Part shown: positions 1 to 9,489 of the stretch, one piece after another
Position numbering within the stretch: the first letter of the stretch is position 1
Layout: each line of letters starts with the position of its first letter
NCBI GenBank assembly: GCA_023055425.1
Contig: JALGPY010000003.1
Coordinates: 51,693,891 to 51,757,890, forward strand
Direction: 5' to 3'
Length of the DNA: 64,000 bases
Source of the DNA: Linanthus parryae
Taxonomy: Eukaryota; Streptophyta; Magnoliopsida; Ericales; Polemoniaceae
The notes under the pieces: model-generated
The model's database searches: none
Told to the model about the DNA's origin: nothing
Seen by the model: the letters and a program-made list of their open reading frames with translations, nothing else
Position numbers and translations under genes: made by a program

Positions 1-438
1 GAGGATCATCCTGTTGACTCCTATTATCCTTGTTCTTTAGACTCCTTGCCTACGCAAACATCAAATATGTCATTAGGAAAATAGAAAATCTATTTTAAAG
101 TGAGATATTCTTTCTACTTAATTAGCTACACCTTTGTATCTTCACTGCCAAACCATTTCACAAAATCGGCATCTTAATATCTTCGAGTCAACCTTGTACC
201 CTGCAAAGTCTGCATCTTAATATCCACTCAAAAAAAATTTAGACCTTCTTGGATACCAAAGCCCCAAGTCTTTGGTACCATTTAGATATCTAAGGATTCT
301 TTGACAGCCACTAAGTGACATTCCTTAGGATCTGCTTGAAACCTTGCACATATACATACATACACTGAACATAATAACTGGTCTTCTAGCAGTTAAATAC
401 AACAATGAACCAATCATACCTTTGTATTCCTTTTTTAT
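1..438 (-). mobile_element. Truncated C-family Sirevirus pol 3' fragment
   Basis: Read on the minus strand, about 180-436 encodes a broken stretch of copia reverse transcriptase/RNase H linker (residues like SLLYLTARRPVIMFSVCM, then a degraded tail). About 51-436 is closely similar to 46313-46690, the same part of element C at the other side of the A array, including a non-coding tail with the phrase ccttgcctacgcaaacatc. It stops abruptly at 438, where LTR1 of the A family begins without its first bases. It is a decayed pol remnant, not a gene. Assignment to the C family rests on this similarity. Confidence 0.75.
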
Positions 439-556
439 AGGGAGAGTATGCAGATCGATATGCAGCACAGATAATCTAGAAGGGGGAGTTGAATAGAGTA
501 TGCCAACTTTTTGCAAAACTTGTGGAGGAGAAGAGCTTCAATGCAGTTCAAGGAAG

Positions 557-660
557 TTCAAGGCCTTGAAAAAAGTTTCAAGCCTTTGAAGTGAGATACA
601 GTTTAAAATAAAACAGACAAGTATTTTTCAAGGCCTTGAAAAGAATTTCATACCCTTGAA
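557..660. repeat. Phased palindrome cluster in LTR1 (U5 side)
   Basis: Four 14 bp units start at 557, 577, 627 and 647. Units 557 and 627 are the perfect palindrome TTCAAGGCCTTGAA. Units 577 and 647 are one-sided variants (TTCAAGCCTTTGAA, TTCATACCCTTGAA). Spacing is 20, 50 and 20 bp. The same arrangement occurs in LTR2 (16728, 16748, 16798, 16818) and LTR4 (43289, 43309, 43359, 43379). Confidence 0.9.
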
Positions 661-1600
661 AACAGACTAGTTTCAATGCTGTAAACACTAAGTATGTAAA
701 TGAACTGTAATGCAAGAGATAAGTGATTTATAGAGTTCAGTCCACTTGGACTTACGTCTCTACCTCATGGATCTTATCCCTGCAGGATTTTCAATACAAT
801 TAATATTAATCAAAAGCTAAGCCCTAGATCTCAAGCACAGAGAAATGTCTTACTCTGTTACAGCTTGTGGTTCTCTCTAACCTATCTAGTATCTGCTCTA
901 GCTAATTGAACTAAGAATTATCTATTGTTCACTTTGAAAAATCCTTGAGAATGAGAGATAGAATTTATACAAGAATGATCTACAAATAAAGAACAAGACA
1001 GAAGAACACTAAAGTTTAAAACTGCAATGAAGAGTGCAGTGATCTTTTGTGAGTTGTATTAAGAGAAAGATAAACTTATTTTATGCTTGTCAATCCAGAA
1101 ATGAGCCCCCCCTCTTTTTTTCCGTTGAGTATTGTATATTTTTGCTTCAAAATGAGCTCTATTTACAAAGCTAGAGGCTCTGCAAATCTCACCAAATTTT
1201 CAGCAACAACTTCCTGTTTTGTAGGCAACAAACATTGACTCTCTTAAGAGTCTTCTCATACGGATAGTTGATCATGATCTCCAGAGATATTGTTGTGATC
1301 TTGTCTTTAAAAAATTTGAGAAGCTGTCATGAGTGTCTGATTGATCACATAATCATCTTTTCTGAATGTTTCCTTTCCTGCAAAAGCCAGTTTAGGAAAC
1401 AAATCCTGCAAACTTAGGAAATAAAATTTCCTAGCAAAAACTGAGACAAACAGATGGATTAAAAGATGTTAGATATATCAAAACAGTTTATCTTTCATCA
1501 TCAAATAATAATACAACAAGCACAGGGGTGATAGAGATAGAATCAGATCAGAAGAGTTGATAAAAACTCCCCCTTCGAACATGTATACAGGTCAGACAGT

Positions 1601-1717
1601 TTCAAGGCTTTGAATCCTGGTTCAAGGCCTTGAAATAATCAAGCCTATGAAACTTGATTCAAGGCTTTATAAAATGGTTCAAGGCCTTGAAATAACTAAG
1701 TATTTCAAGTCCATGAA
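1601..1717. repeat. Phased palindrome cluster in LTR1 (U3 side)
   Basis: Six related units start at 1601, 1621, 1638, 1658, 1678 and 1704. Units 1621 and 1678 are perfect TTCAAGGCCTTGAA; the others carry one to four changes. The cluster ends about 15 bp before the polypurine-tract end of the LTR, so on the element strand it lies at the very start of U3, upstream of the promoter. The homologous clusters are 17773-17898 and 45759-45885. Confidence 0.9.
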
Positions 1718-1732
1718 ACCTTTGACCTTACA

Positions 1733-1742
1733 ATCTTTCCCT
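1733..1742 (-). other. Polypurine tract of A1
   Basis: The plus strand atctttccct gives a minus-strand purine run directly before the LTR start TGTAAGG. In LTR4 the same site is cleaner (atctccccct at 45901-45910). More pyrimidine runs lie at about 1566-1574 (inside the LTR), 1948-1960 (ctcccccttttt) and 3125-3132 (after pol). Multiple polypurine tracts downstream of pol are a known Sirevirus trait. The 1743-2058 spacer shows nothing else. Confidence 0.65.
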
Positions 1743-2058
1743 TGATGAAAGACTAAACTTTAATCTGTTTGAGCCTTAGGTTATGCAAAAATTACTGATT
1801 AGCATACAACATAAATAGTAATAACACATTAACACCAAAAGATCAAACTTCTTAACAAACATAAGAAGAAATAGTAAATAAGTTGCAAATATTCCTACTG
1901 ACCAAAAGACATGTCATTTAAACAGAAAATAAAAACAACCTAAGATTTCTCCCCCTTTTTGACTTTCATCAAAAAGAATGAGAAGATGTTGGAACAGAGT
2001 CTCGAAAATTTTGAAAAGAAAACTTAAAAAGAGAATGAGAAAGAAAGAATAGGCACGA

Positions 2059-2687
2059 TTATGGGGTTGGGTCTTCATCTCCATCCTGATCTCCCTCTTC
2101 TTTTCATTGTCTTCATCATTGTCATGTTCTTCTAGTTAAACCAAATCAATTTCCTCAATGATAGAGCTGATCTTTTCTATAACACTGTTTAACAAGAAGG
2201 TGAGTCCCTCTAAAGCTTTTCTTCCATGATTTAGTTTATTCTTCACATACACCTTCTTCTGCTGTGCAGAGGAAATCTTGTGATCCTTCCTTCCTATTTT
2301 CGATGCAGGCACGGAATTTGAAGGATCTTTCTCATATCTTCCCTTTTTGGACACAAAATACACTCCATAGGATCCTTAAGTACTATCTAAGTATGAGTCT
2401 GGAATGAGAATGTCTTTCCCTTTTCCCTTGATCCCTGTGTCTGCCTTTTTCTTGTCTTTCCTAGGAATTCAAAAGTGGATTCCCTTCTACTTCTCTTGTG
2501 TAGATACTGTAGTCTGTTTCTTCTTCTCAGTTGCTGGAATCTGGTTTTTCACCATCTTCTTAGGTGGTGAAGACTCTAGTTTTTCATCAGTAAAGCTTTT
2601 TGACTCTAAGTCTTCACTGATTATTTGAACCACATCCTCAGCTATCTTTCTCTTCTTGTCAGAGCTAGGTTTTGAACCTCTGGCCAT
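2059..2687 (-). pseudogene. Sirevirus A accessory ORF downstream of pol (ORF3), A1 copy
   Basis: An open frame starts at the minus-strand ATG 2687 (MARGSKPSSDKKRK) and runs to a stop at 2487. After a frameshift the same product resumes at about 2363 (YFVSKKGRYEKDP...) and ends at a stop near 2136, followed by an acid-rich tail. The homologous A2 copy (18869-18240) shows the same layout. The inferred product is about 200 residues: a Lys/Ser-rich basic N-terminal part with a PPKKMVK nuclear-localisation-like stretch, a middle with a weakly helical segment, then a Glu/Asp-rich end. No signal peptide or membrane helix is visible, so it does not look like an envelope protein although it sits where Sireviruses carry env-like ORFs. 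Its function is unknown. Confidence 0.6.
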
Positions 2688-2981
2688 CTTGATTCTGTCT
2701 GAGGCTCATCTAGTGCTCATTAGGGTTTGGGAGAAGAATAGAGAGATAGAGTTTGAGTTTGAAAAGGAAACTGCAATCTCTCTGATCTCAAAAGATCTAT
2801 ATTGATCATAGAAGATTCAAATCTTTGAAGCCGTTGGAAATATATATATAATTTAATACTATATTTGGCTGAAAAAGAATTTTGAAAAAGGTAGAGGCAA
2901 TATTGAGCAAATATCTACAAAGATAGTACCCAATACTGAATGATCCAAGAATTATTGACTAATCAGTTTACCAGACTTATT

Positions 2982-3094
2982 TTCAAGGCTTTGAAAATAG
3001 TTTCAAGGTATTGAAACACTGCTATACTGGAACAAGTAAAATCAAAGCTTTGAAAGGATTTTCAAGGATTTGAAAATAAACTCAAATCTTTGAA
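2982..3094. repeat. Phased palindrome cluster between pol and ORF3 (A1)
   Basis: Units start at 2982, 3002, 3041, 3061 and 3081: TTCAAGGCTTTGAA, TTCAAGGTATTGAA, ATCAAAGCTTTGAA, TTCAAGGATTTGAA, CTCAAATCTTTGAA. Spacing is 20, 39, 20 and 20 bp, as if one unit of a 20 bp ladder is missing. The A2 copy has the same ladder at 19206, 19226, 19264, 19284 and 19304. The 2700-3130 stretch otherwise holds no gene. Confidence 0.88.
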
Positions 3095-3131
3095 ACAGAT
3101 AATAACTTACCTTCCTTACCTTGTACTCCCC

Positions 3132-6100
3132 CTAAACCAATGCATCATTATATAGCATGCCTAATTCCAGTCTTAGAGATGAAAACCTTACAGCTGGAAA
3201 TGGTTTAGTGAAGATATATGCAAGTTGCATGTTAGTAGAAACAAATTCAAGAACAATATCACCTTTCTCAGCATGATCTCTGATGAAGTGGTGTATGACA
3301 TCAATATGCTTGGTTCTTGAATGCTGAACAGGATTCTTTGTGAGATATATTGCACTCGTATTGTCACATTTGATTGGAATACTTCTGAAATAAAATCCAA
3401 GATCTCTCAACTTTTGAGCAATCCACAACACTTGTGAACAACATGCTCCAGCAGATATATATTCAGCTTCAGCTGTTCATAAAGCAACTGAGTTTTGTTT
3501 CTTGGAATGCCAACTTATCGAGGAGGATCCAATGAATTTCCAAGTTCCAGAAATGCTTTTCCTATCAACTTAGTAACATGCAAAGTCAGCATCGGAAAAA
3601 CCATGTAAAAAGAAGTTAGAATGCCTTGGATACCAAAGCCCTAAGTCTTTGGTACCATTGAGATATCTAAATATTCTCTTCACAGTAGTTAAGTGTGATT
3701 CCTTTGGATCAGCTTGAAACTTGCACACATACATACACTGAACATGATATCTGGTCTACTAGAAGTGAGAAAGTAATGATCCAATCATACCTCTATACTC
3801 TTTTACATTGACACTCTTACCAGATTCATCCTTATCTAAGGACAGTGTAGAGCTCATAGGAGTCTTGATTTCTTTGGATTGAGACATGCTATACTTTTTT
3901 AACAAGTCTCTATTGTACTTGATTTGATGCAGGAAGATTCCCTTCTTCAACTGATGTATTTGAAGTCCAAGGAAGAAGTTCAACTCTCCCATCATGCTCA
4001 TTTCAAATTCCCTTCTCATAGGACTTAAGAATTCTTTTCATAGAAGATCATTAGTAGCTCCAAATAGAATATCATCAACATAAATCTGAACTACAATTAA
4101 ATCTTTCTCATGAGTCTTTATGAAAAGGGTCTTGTCACCAATCCTCTTTTGAAATTATTTTCAAGCATATATTTTGACAAACTTTCATACCAAGCTCTTG
4201 GCGCCTGTTTCAAACCATACAGAGCTTTGTCAAGTTTGTAAACATGATCTGGAAACTTGTCATTTTCAAAACCAGGAGGTTGTGCAACATAAACTGCTTC
4301 TTACAAGTAACCATTCAAGAAAGCACATTTCACATCCATTTGAAATAGTTTCATGTTCTTGTAGTATGAAAAAGCAAGTAAAATTCTAATTACTTCTAAC
4401 CTGGAAATTGGAGAAAAAGTTTCCTCATAATCAATACCTTCTTCTTGGTTGTAACCTTTAGCAACTAACCTTGATTTGTTTCTGATCACTTTGCCATTGT
4501 CATCCAATTTGTTTTTGAACACCCATCTAGTACCAATGACAGACTGGTTTGTGGGTGGGGGAACTAGGTTCCACACCTTGTTTCTTTCAAACTCATTGAG
4601 TTCACTTTGCATAGCTATAATCCAGTCTGCTTCTTGTGATTCTTCCTTCACAGTTTTGGGTTCTACAATAGAGAAAAAAGCATTAATAGCACAAAGATTC
4701 TTCAACTGTGAGCTTGTCTGAATACCAGTGGTTGGATCAGATATTATGTTGTCAGCTGGATGAGATGAAAAATATTTGAATCTCTTTCTTGGAGACCAGG
4801 GTTAAGGCTCTCCATATTGCTTCTCTGGTCTTGAAGTTTTAACCTGATCACTTGTATCTTTCTCATCATCCTTGTCAAGGTTTTTATCTCTATTTTCAAG
4901 GCCTTTAGATATGGTTTCAAGGTCTTAAAAATGGCTTCTGGTTCCTTCTGAACCTTTCTTGAACCCAAGTGAGTTCTCTGCTTCTTCTTCTGATTCATAA
5001 GCTTTGATAGTAAGAGAGTAACCCAGAAATATACCTTCATCGCTTCTTGAATCAAACTTACCCAAGTTGTCCTTACCATTGTTGTAGACATAGCATGTGC
5101 AACCAAAGGGTCTGAAGAATGAAATGTTTGACTTCCTCCCTTTGAAGAGTTCATAGGGGGTCTTCTTCAAGATAGGTCTGATCATGCACATGTTCAAAAT
5201 ATAATTTGCTGCATTCACAGCTTCTGCCCAATAATGCTTTGGCAACTTGTTTTCTATAAGCATTTTCCTTGACATATGTTTAAGAGTTCTGTTTTTTCTT
5301 TCATCAACTCCATTCTGTTGAGGAGTTCTAGGAGCAGAGAAATTGTGAGAGATACCATGCCTAACAGAGAATAAATCAAATTCTAATTGATCAAATTCTC
5401 TACCATGATCACTTCTGAAAGAGGCAATAGGTAATTTTTCAAAGTTTTTGAAGTTCTCTGCAAAGCTTTGAAAATTCAGAGAGGGCTTCATATTTTTCTT
5501 TTAGAAACATAACCCAAGTATATCTGGAATAATCATCTACAATAACTAGCATATACCTCTTACCTTTTGGAGTTGGTTTCCTCATAGGAACACACAAATC
5601 CATGTGAAGTAGTTCAATAGATCTAGACGTACTTACAAACTTCTTTGGCTTGAATGAGCTTCCGGTCTGCTTACCCTGAGCACGAGCTCTGCATACTTCA
5701 TTATCTTTGAACTTGATAGATGGTAATCCTCTTACCAGATCTTTGGAGATCAATTTGTTTAAGGTATGCAAGCTAATGTGACCAAGATTTCTGTGCCAAA
5801 CCCTTGAATCCTCTTTCAAGGCCTTGAGACACTTTAAGCTTTTACCTGCAACTTTGTTAGTCTGAAAAGTATAAACATTGTTTGATCTAGAGGCTGTTAG
5901 AATGCAATTGCCTGATTTCTCATTTTGCACCACACACTTCTCTTTATCAAAGATAACCTTATTGCCATTATCACAAAGCTGAGATACACTAAGAAAGTTA
6001 AATTTCAAGCCATCAACTAGATATACATCAGAAATAGAGATTTCAGAGTTTTTACCAACTTTACCAATACCAAGAATGTTGCATTTTCCTTTGTCACCAA

Positions 6101-6390
6101 GAGTAATTGAACCTTCAGATTGCTCTTTCAATTCTAAGAATAGAGATCTCTTTCCACTCATGTGTCTTGAGCAACCACTTTCCATAAACCACTTCTTTTC
6201 TTTGACATTGGTGACAACCTGCAAACACCAATCACTGCTTTACCCAGCTGTTAGACCAAGTGTGGAATTTGGTCTCATACTCAGGATCAACCATATTAGG
6301 TGGTCTGACCCCTTTAGGAACCCAAATCTGTCTGACTTGTCCGTTGAGTTGAACTGGAAATGTTTTCCTCATTATGTGAGGGTCTCTTCT
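3132..6390 (-). pseudogene. A1 pol remnant: protease, integrase, RT, RNase H
   Basis: In element order (high to low coordinate): protease near 6195 (ESGCSRHMSG); integrase zinc domain (WHRNLGHIS, about 5800) and core (HMDLC, VDDYSRYTW, SDHGREF, NGVDERKNRT, 5630-5290); a hinge with FKTLK/ALK heptads (4744-4925); RT (GTRWVFKNKLDDNGK, FQMDVKCAFLNGYL, 4705-4301, then 4019-3759); RNase H (CDNTSAIYLTKNPVQHSRTKHIDV, 3431-3132). The family normally has DSG in protease; here it is ESG, so the catalytic Asp is lost (GAC to GAA). The second integrase zinc Cys reads Arg (CRARAQ). Several frameshifts and stops break the frame. This is a dead Sirevirus polyprotein. Confidence 0.9.
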
Positions 6391-8061
6391 TCTGAAAGGA
6401 CAATCATCTTCATATGACTAATTTTTTTGCAAAAATGACACTTAGGAGAAGTTTTGTTCACAAATTTCACAAATCTGGTATTGTTCTTTCTTGGAAAATT
6501 TGGATTGTATCCAATACCTGTTTTGTGGACAGACTTTGAACTTTCTCAAGAATTAATTTCAACTTGTGTTCTGAGTCTGCAAGCTTGACTTTGACTAATT
6601 CAGATTCTTGAAGTTTCTCAGAAAGAGTAGTATTTTGTTTATCTAATTCATCAACTTGATGTCTCAGATTAACAAGGCTGTAAATCAGTAAAGAGTTCTC
6701 AGTAACTACTTCCTTGACTTGTGTTTTCAAGGCTTTGAAACTAGTTTTCAAGGCCTTCAAATCACTGTCAGTTTTCTTCTGAGAGATTTCAAGATTCTGA
6801 TTCAGACAAACAAGTTGAAAATTCTCTTTTGCTTGCTCATGAACTTTTTCTTGCAAAACTCTAATCTCTTTCAGATAATCCTCTTCATTTAAAAGCATTG
6901 TTCTAAGGTAATCTGAAAGTGCTTCTTTTGGTTTTTAAATCAAACAATTTACCATTACCTCAATGTTCTTCTCATAACTTTCATCATGCTTGGCCATAAA
7001 GCATAGGTTCTTCTTCATATTCAGAGTCACTTGAGGTATCTTTGTCATTCTATGAAGCTATCATAGCTTTCTTTCTCCTGTCATGGTCTTTCTTCTGAAA
7101 GTTCTTGCTTTTATTGTGTGGACAATCTATTATCAAGTGTCCTGCATCAACAAACTCAAAGCAGTTCATGACTTTTGATTACTTTGTGAGGAGGAATTAC
7201 CTTTGTAGTCCTTGCTACTGGATGATATGTGTCTTTCTCTGTTGAAGTCTTTGTTTCCAAAGTTTTTCTTCATCTTGAGTATTCTGGTCAAGGATTTGGA
7301 AATCAATGCAAATGGATCTTCATCATCTTCTGTTTCAAGGCTTTGAATTTTCTAATCGTCTTTGGCCTAGAGTGATTAGTTCTTGACACCTTCTGGAAGT
7401 TCTCCATCAGCTTCATTCATGGATATTTCATGAGTCAGGAGCTTCCCTTGTAGGTCATCAAGTTGTAGTGATGATAGATCTTGAGCTTCCTCAATTGCAG
7501 TAGTCTTTGGTTCCCATTTTTTCTTTGGTAGACTTCTCAGAATCTTCCTCACCTTTTCTTCATTGGAAATATGTTTTCCAAGTGAATCAAGGTTATTGAC
7601 TATGTCTGGGAACCTCTTGAACATCTCTCTGATTGACTCATCTGTATTACTCTTGAACAGCTCATATTATCTGAGATAGATGTTGATCTTGGTTTGCTTA
7701 ACTTGACTGGTTCCTTCAAATGCCACCACAAGATTATCCCAGATTTCTTTGGCAGTCTTGCAGCCTGAAATCCTGTTTAATTCATCTGTACTCAAAGCAC
7801 AATAGAAGATGTTAATAGCTTTGTAATTCTTCAAAAATTATTCTAATTCAGATGAAGAGAGAGAGTCTTCAGATTTAGGAGTTCTGATCCCATCTTTCTC
7901 TGTATAAAAAGTGTGAGGTCCATTCTGAATAATGGTCCATAGCTCTGTGTCTTGATCAATGATGAATATTTTCATAAGAGCTTTCCTGTGAGCAAAGTTG
8001 TCTCCACAAAATATAGGAGGTCTATTAGCAGATCTTCCCTGTGAGAAACCACCGTCACCTG
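6391..8061 (-). pseudogene. A1 gag remnant (main part)
   Basis: The Gag core appears at 8056-7376: GDNFAHRKALMKIFIID, ELWTIIQNGPHTFYT, VRKILRSLPKKKWEPKTTAIEEAQ. It is followed by a CCHC knuckle region near 7150, an acidic stretch, and a long coiled coil (6898-6467) with heptads such as FKALKTSFKALKTQVKEV. A second knuckle lies near 6430. In the first knuckle the second Cys is Phe (CFEF), and the second knuckle loses its last Cys through a one-base deletion. Element D splits the gene after 8061; the first codons lie at 16542-16556 with the ATG at 16556. The long coiled-coil gag is typical of Sireviruses. Confidence 0.85.
8057..8061. repeat. Target site duplication of element D (left copy)
   Basis: acctg occurs here and again at 16542-16546, directly outside the TG...CA ends of element D. 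Joining the two sides restores the gag start of A1 (GGTGATGG... frame, compare 34540-34580 in A2). Confidence 0.93.
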
Positions 8062-9475
8062 TGTAGGGTTTTGAATCATGGATGCGCAACGGAAAAAAAA
8101 TAAACCATGCAAAACCCTCCAAGGATCACAAGTCAAGAGACATAACGATGGTAAAGGAAGAAATCAATAACACACCTTAGGGTTCTCCTTTGATGACTTC
8201 AAATGCGAATTGTGTCACGTTCTTTATGGTTGATCCACGCCTAGAGTTGATCCTAGATCTCCCAAGTCCTTGGTGCTAGCCCGGAAGAGGAAGAGGAAGA
8301 AAAATCACGCAAAACGAGACCAAAAAGGGGCTCTCGGCCTCCTTGTGGCCGACAGGACGGGCGGCGGCAAGAGGGGCGGTCGGGCTCCTCTTGTTTGCTT
8401 GCTCTCTCTCCTTTTGTTCTCTCCCACTCTTGTTATGTTCAATAGTGAGCATAAGTTGTGGTAAGGAAGGAAGGAAGGATAGTCCAACAACTCCTTGCCA
8501 ACTACCTAAAGGAATTATTCTAGTCCTACTAGAATTCAATAATAGTCCCTTCCTTGCAAATTAGTCCTACTAAGTTTGCAAGGTTTTGCAAAGAGATCCT
8601 TCTAATTAATTAATCCAATTAATTAATTCCCACATCTAGCTCAACTCTATATAGCATGTGACCCCATAGGTTCTATCTAGTTGGTAGCAACTAATTGCTA
8701 ATATGGAGCGGTTTCTAACAAAACATCCATTCTAGCCAACTAATAGAATAGTCATCTTGACAACCTTTGTACAAGTAATTGTCTCATCCCTTTGTCTCTA
8801 TATCCGGATTGTACACGAGACATACAAGTCACACTCGTATATCCAATCCATAGTTTCTCGATCCATGGGAATAGCCTTATTCGTGCAAAGAACATCAATA
8901 TCCCATATTGATTTATTTGAGTGTTGCCTGACATTCTATAAGCACTATCCCTCGAGTGGCCTAGGATATTTGCTCCCGTTATGTGGGAGGGACAAATTCT
9001 ATCTACGTCCACTACGATCTCTAAGCTTGCTTCTTATTGTATCTAGTACACGCCTTTATAACTACCCAGTTACGGTGTAGCGTTTAACGCTACCAAAATC
9101 ACAATAATCCACAACTAGAACATCTAGTGACTTCAAGTATAAGGATGAAAATACCATTGCACCGCGAGAAGCGCTTGTGACTCAACATAACGTGTATGTA
9201 GCCTTCTCGGAGATGGGTCAATCCAGTGTAACATTACCCCTAATGCACACCTATGTGTTGGATCGTGATATCTCCATATCAATCCAACCCCATACTAGTC
9301 TATAGATGATTTTCCCATTTAATCATTATACTGGACTAGGGATATTTAAGATAAACAACACAATTGTAAATCTAAGGACTTCATTATATTAAATATCTAA
9401 TAAATAATAAATGAATTTCTAGCCACAAATAAATTCATACTAAACTAGATTGCCTCTAGGGCATCTATTCCAACA
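8062..9475 (-). repeat. Element D 3' LTR
   Basis: 1414 bp, TG...CA, closely matching the 5' LTR at 15120-16541. Relative to that copy it has lost a few bases at about 8479, where the 5' LTR carries the TATA box (ctttatata on the plus strand). It contains the ggaa tetramer run and the GC-rich block (ggcggcaagaggggcggtc) shared with E and F. Confidence 0.93.
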
Positions 9476-9489
9476 GTCTCCCACTTGCA
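9476..9489 (-). other. Polypurine tract of element D
   Basis: The minus strand reads TGCAAGTGGGAGAC, directly between the pol stop codon (9490-9492) and the 3' LTR start TGTTGGAATAG. This is the usual position and composition for plus-strand priming in copia elements. Confidence 0.85.

Larger units (their letters stand above)
439..1732 (-). repeat. Sirevirus A LTR 1 (3' LTR of A1)
   Basis: About 1.29 kb matching LTR2 (16606-17913) and LTR4 (43164-45900 without its inserted solo LTR). Written on the plus strand the family LTR runs from TGAAAGGGAGAG to GACCTTACA, so on the element strand it is TG...CA. Here the first four bases are lost at the junction with the C fragment. The inner end is fixed by the polypurine tract next to it at 1733. 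The conserved TATA box of the family (minus-strand TATAAATAGAGC) is damaged here: the plus strand at about 1155 reads ctatttacaaagc. Confidence 0.85.

Noticed and set aside
557..1717. Palindrome as a heat-shock element (nGAAnnTTCn)
   Set aside because: The TTC and GAA arms are eight bases apart and point the wrong way for the canonical spacing.
557..3094. Palindrome ladder as a CRISPR-like array or ordinary microsatellite
   Set aside because: Units are palindromic and degenerate, spacers are short and similar between copies, and it lies in plant LTR elements; it is neither a spacer array nor a simple tandem repeat.
8270..8564. Overlapping ORFs on both strands in the D LTR (and 15328-15589)
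   Set aside because: They lie in a GC-rich, stop-poor part of a non-coding LTR, differ between the two LTRs and show no domain.
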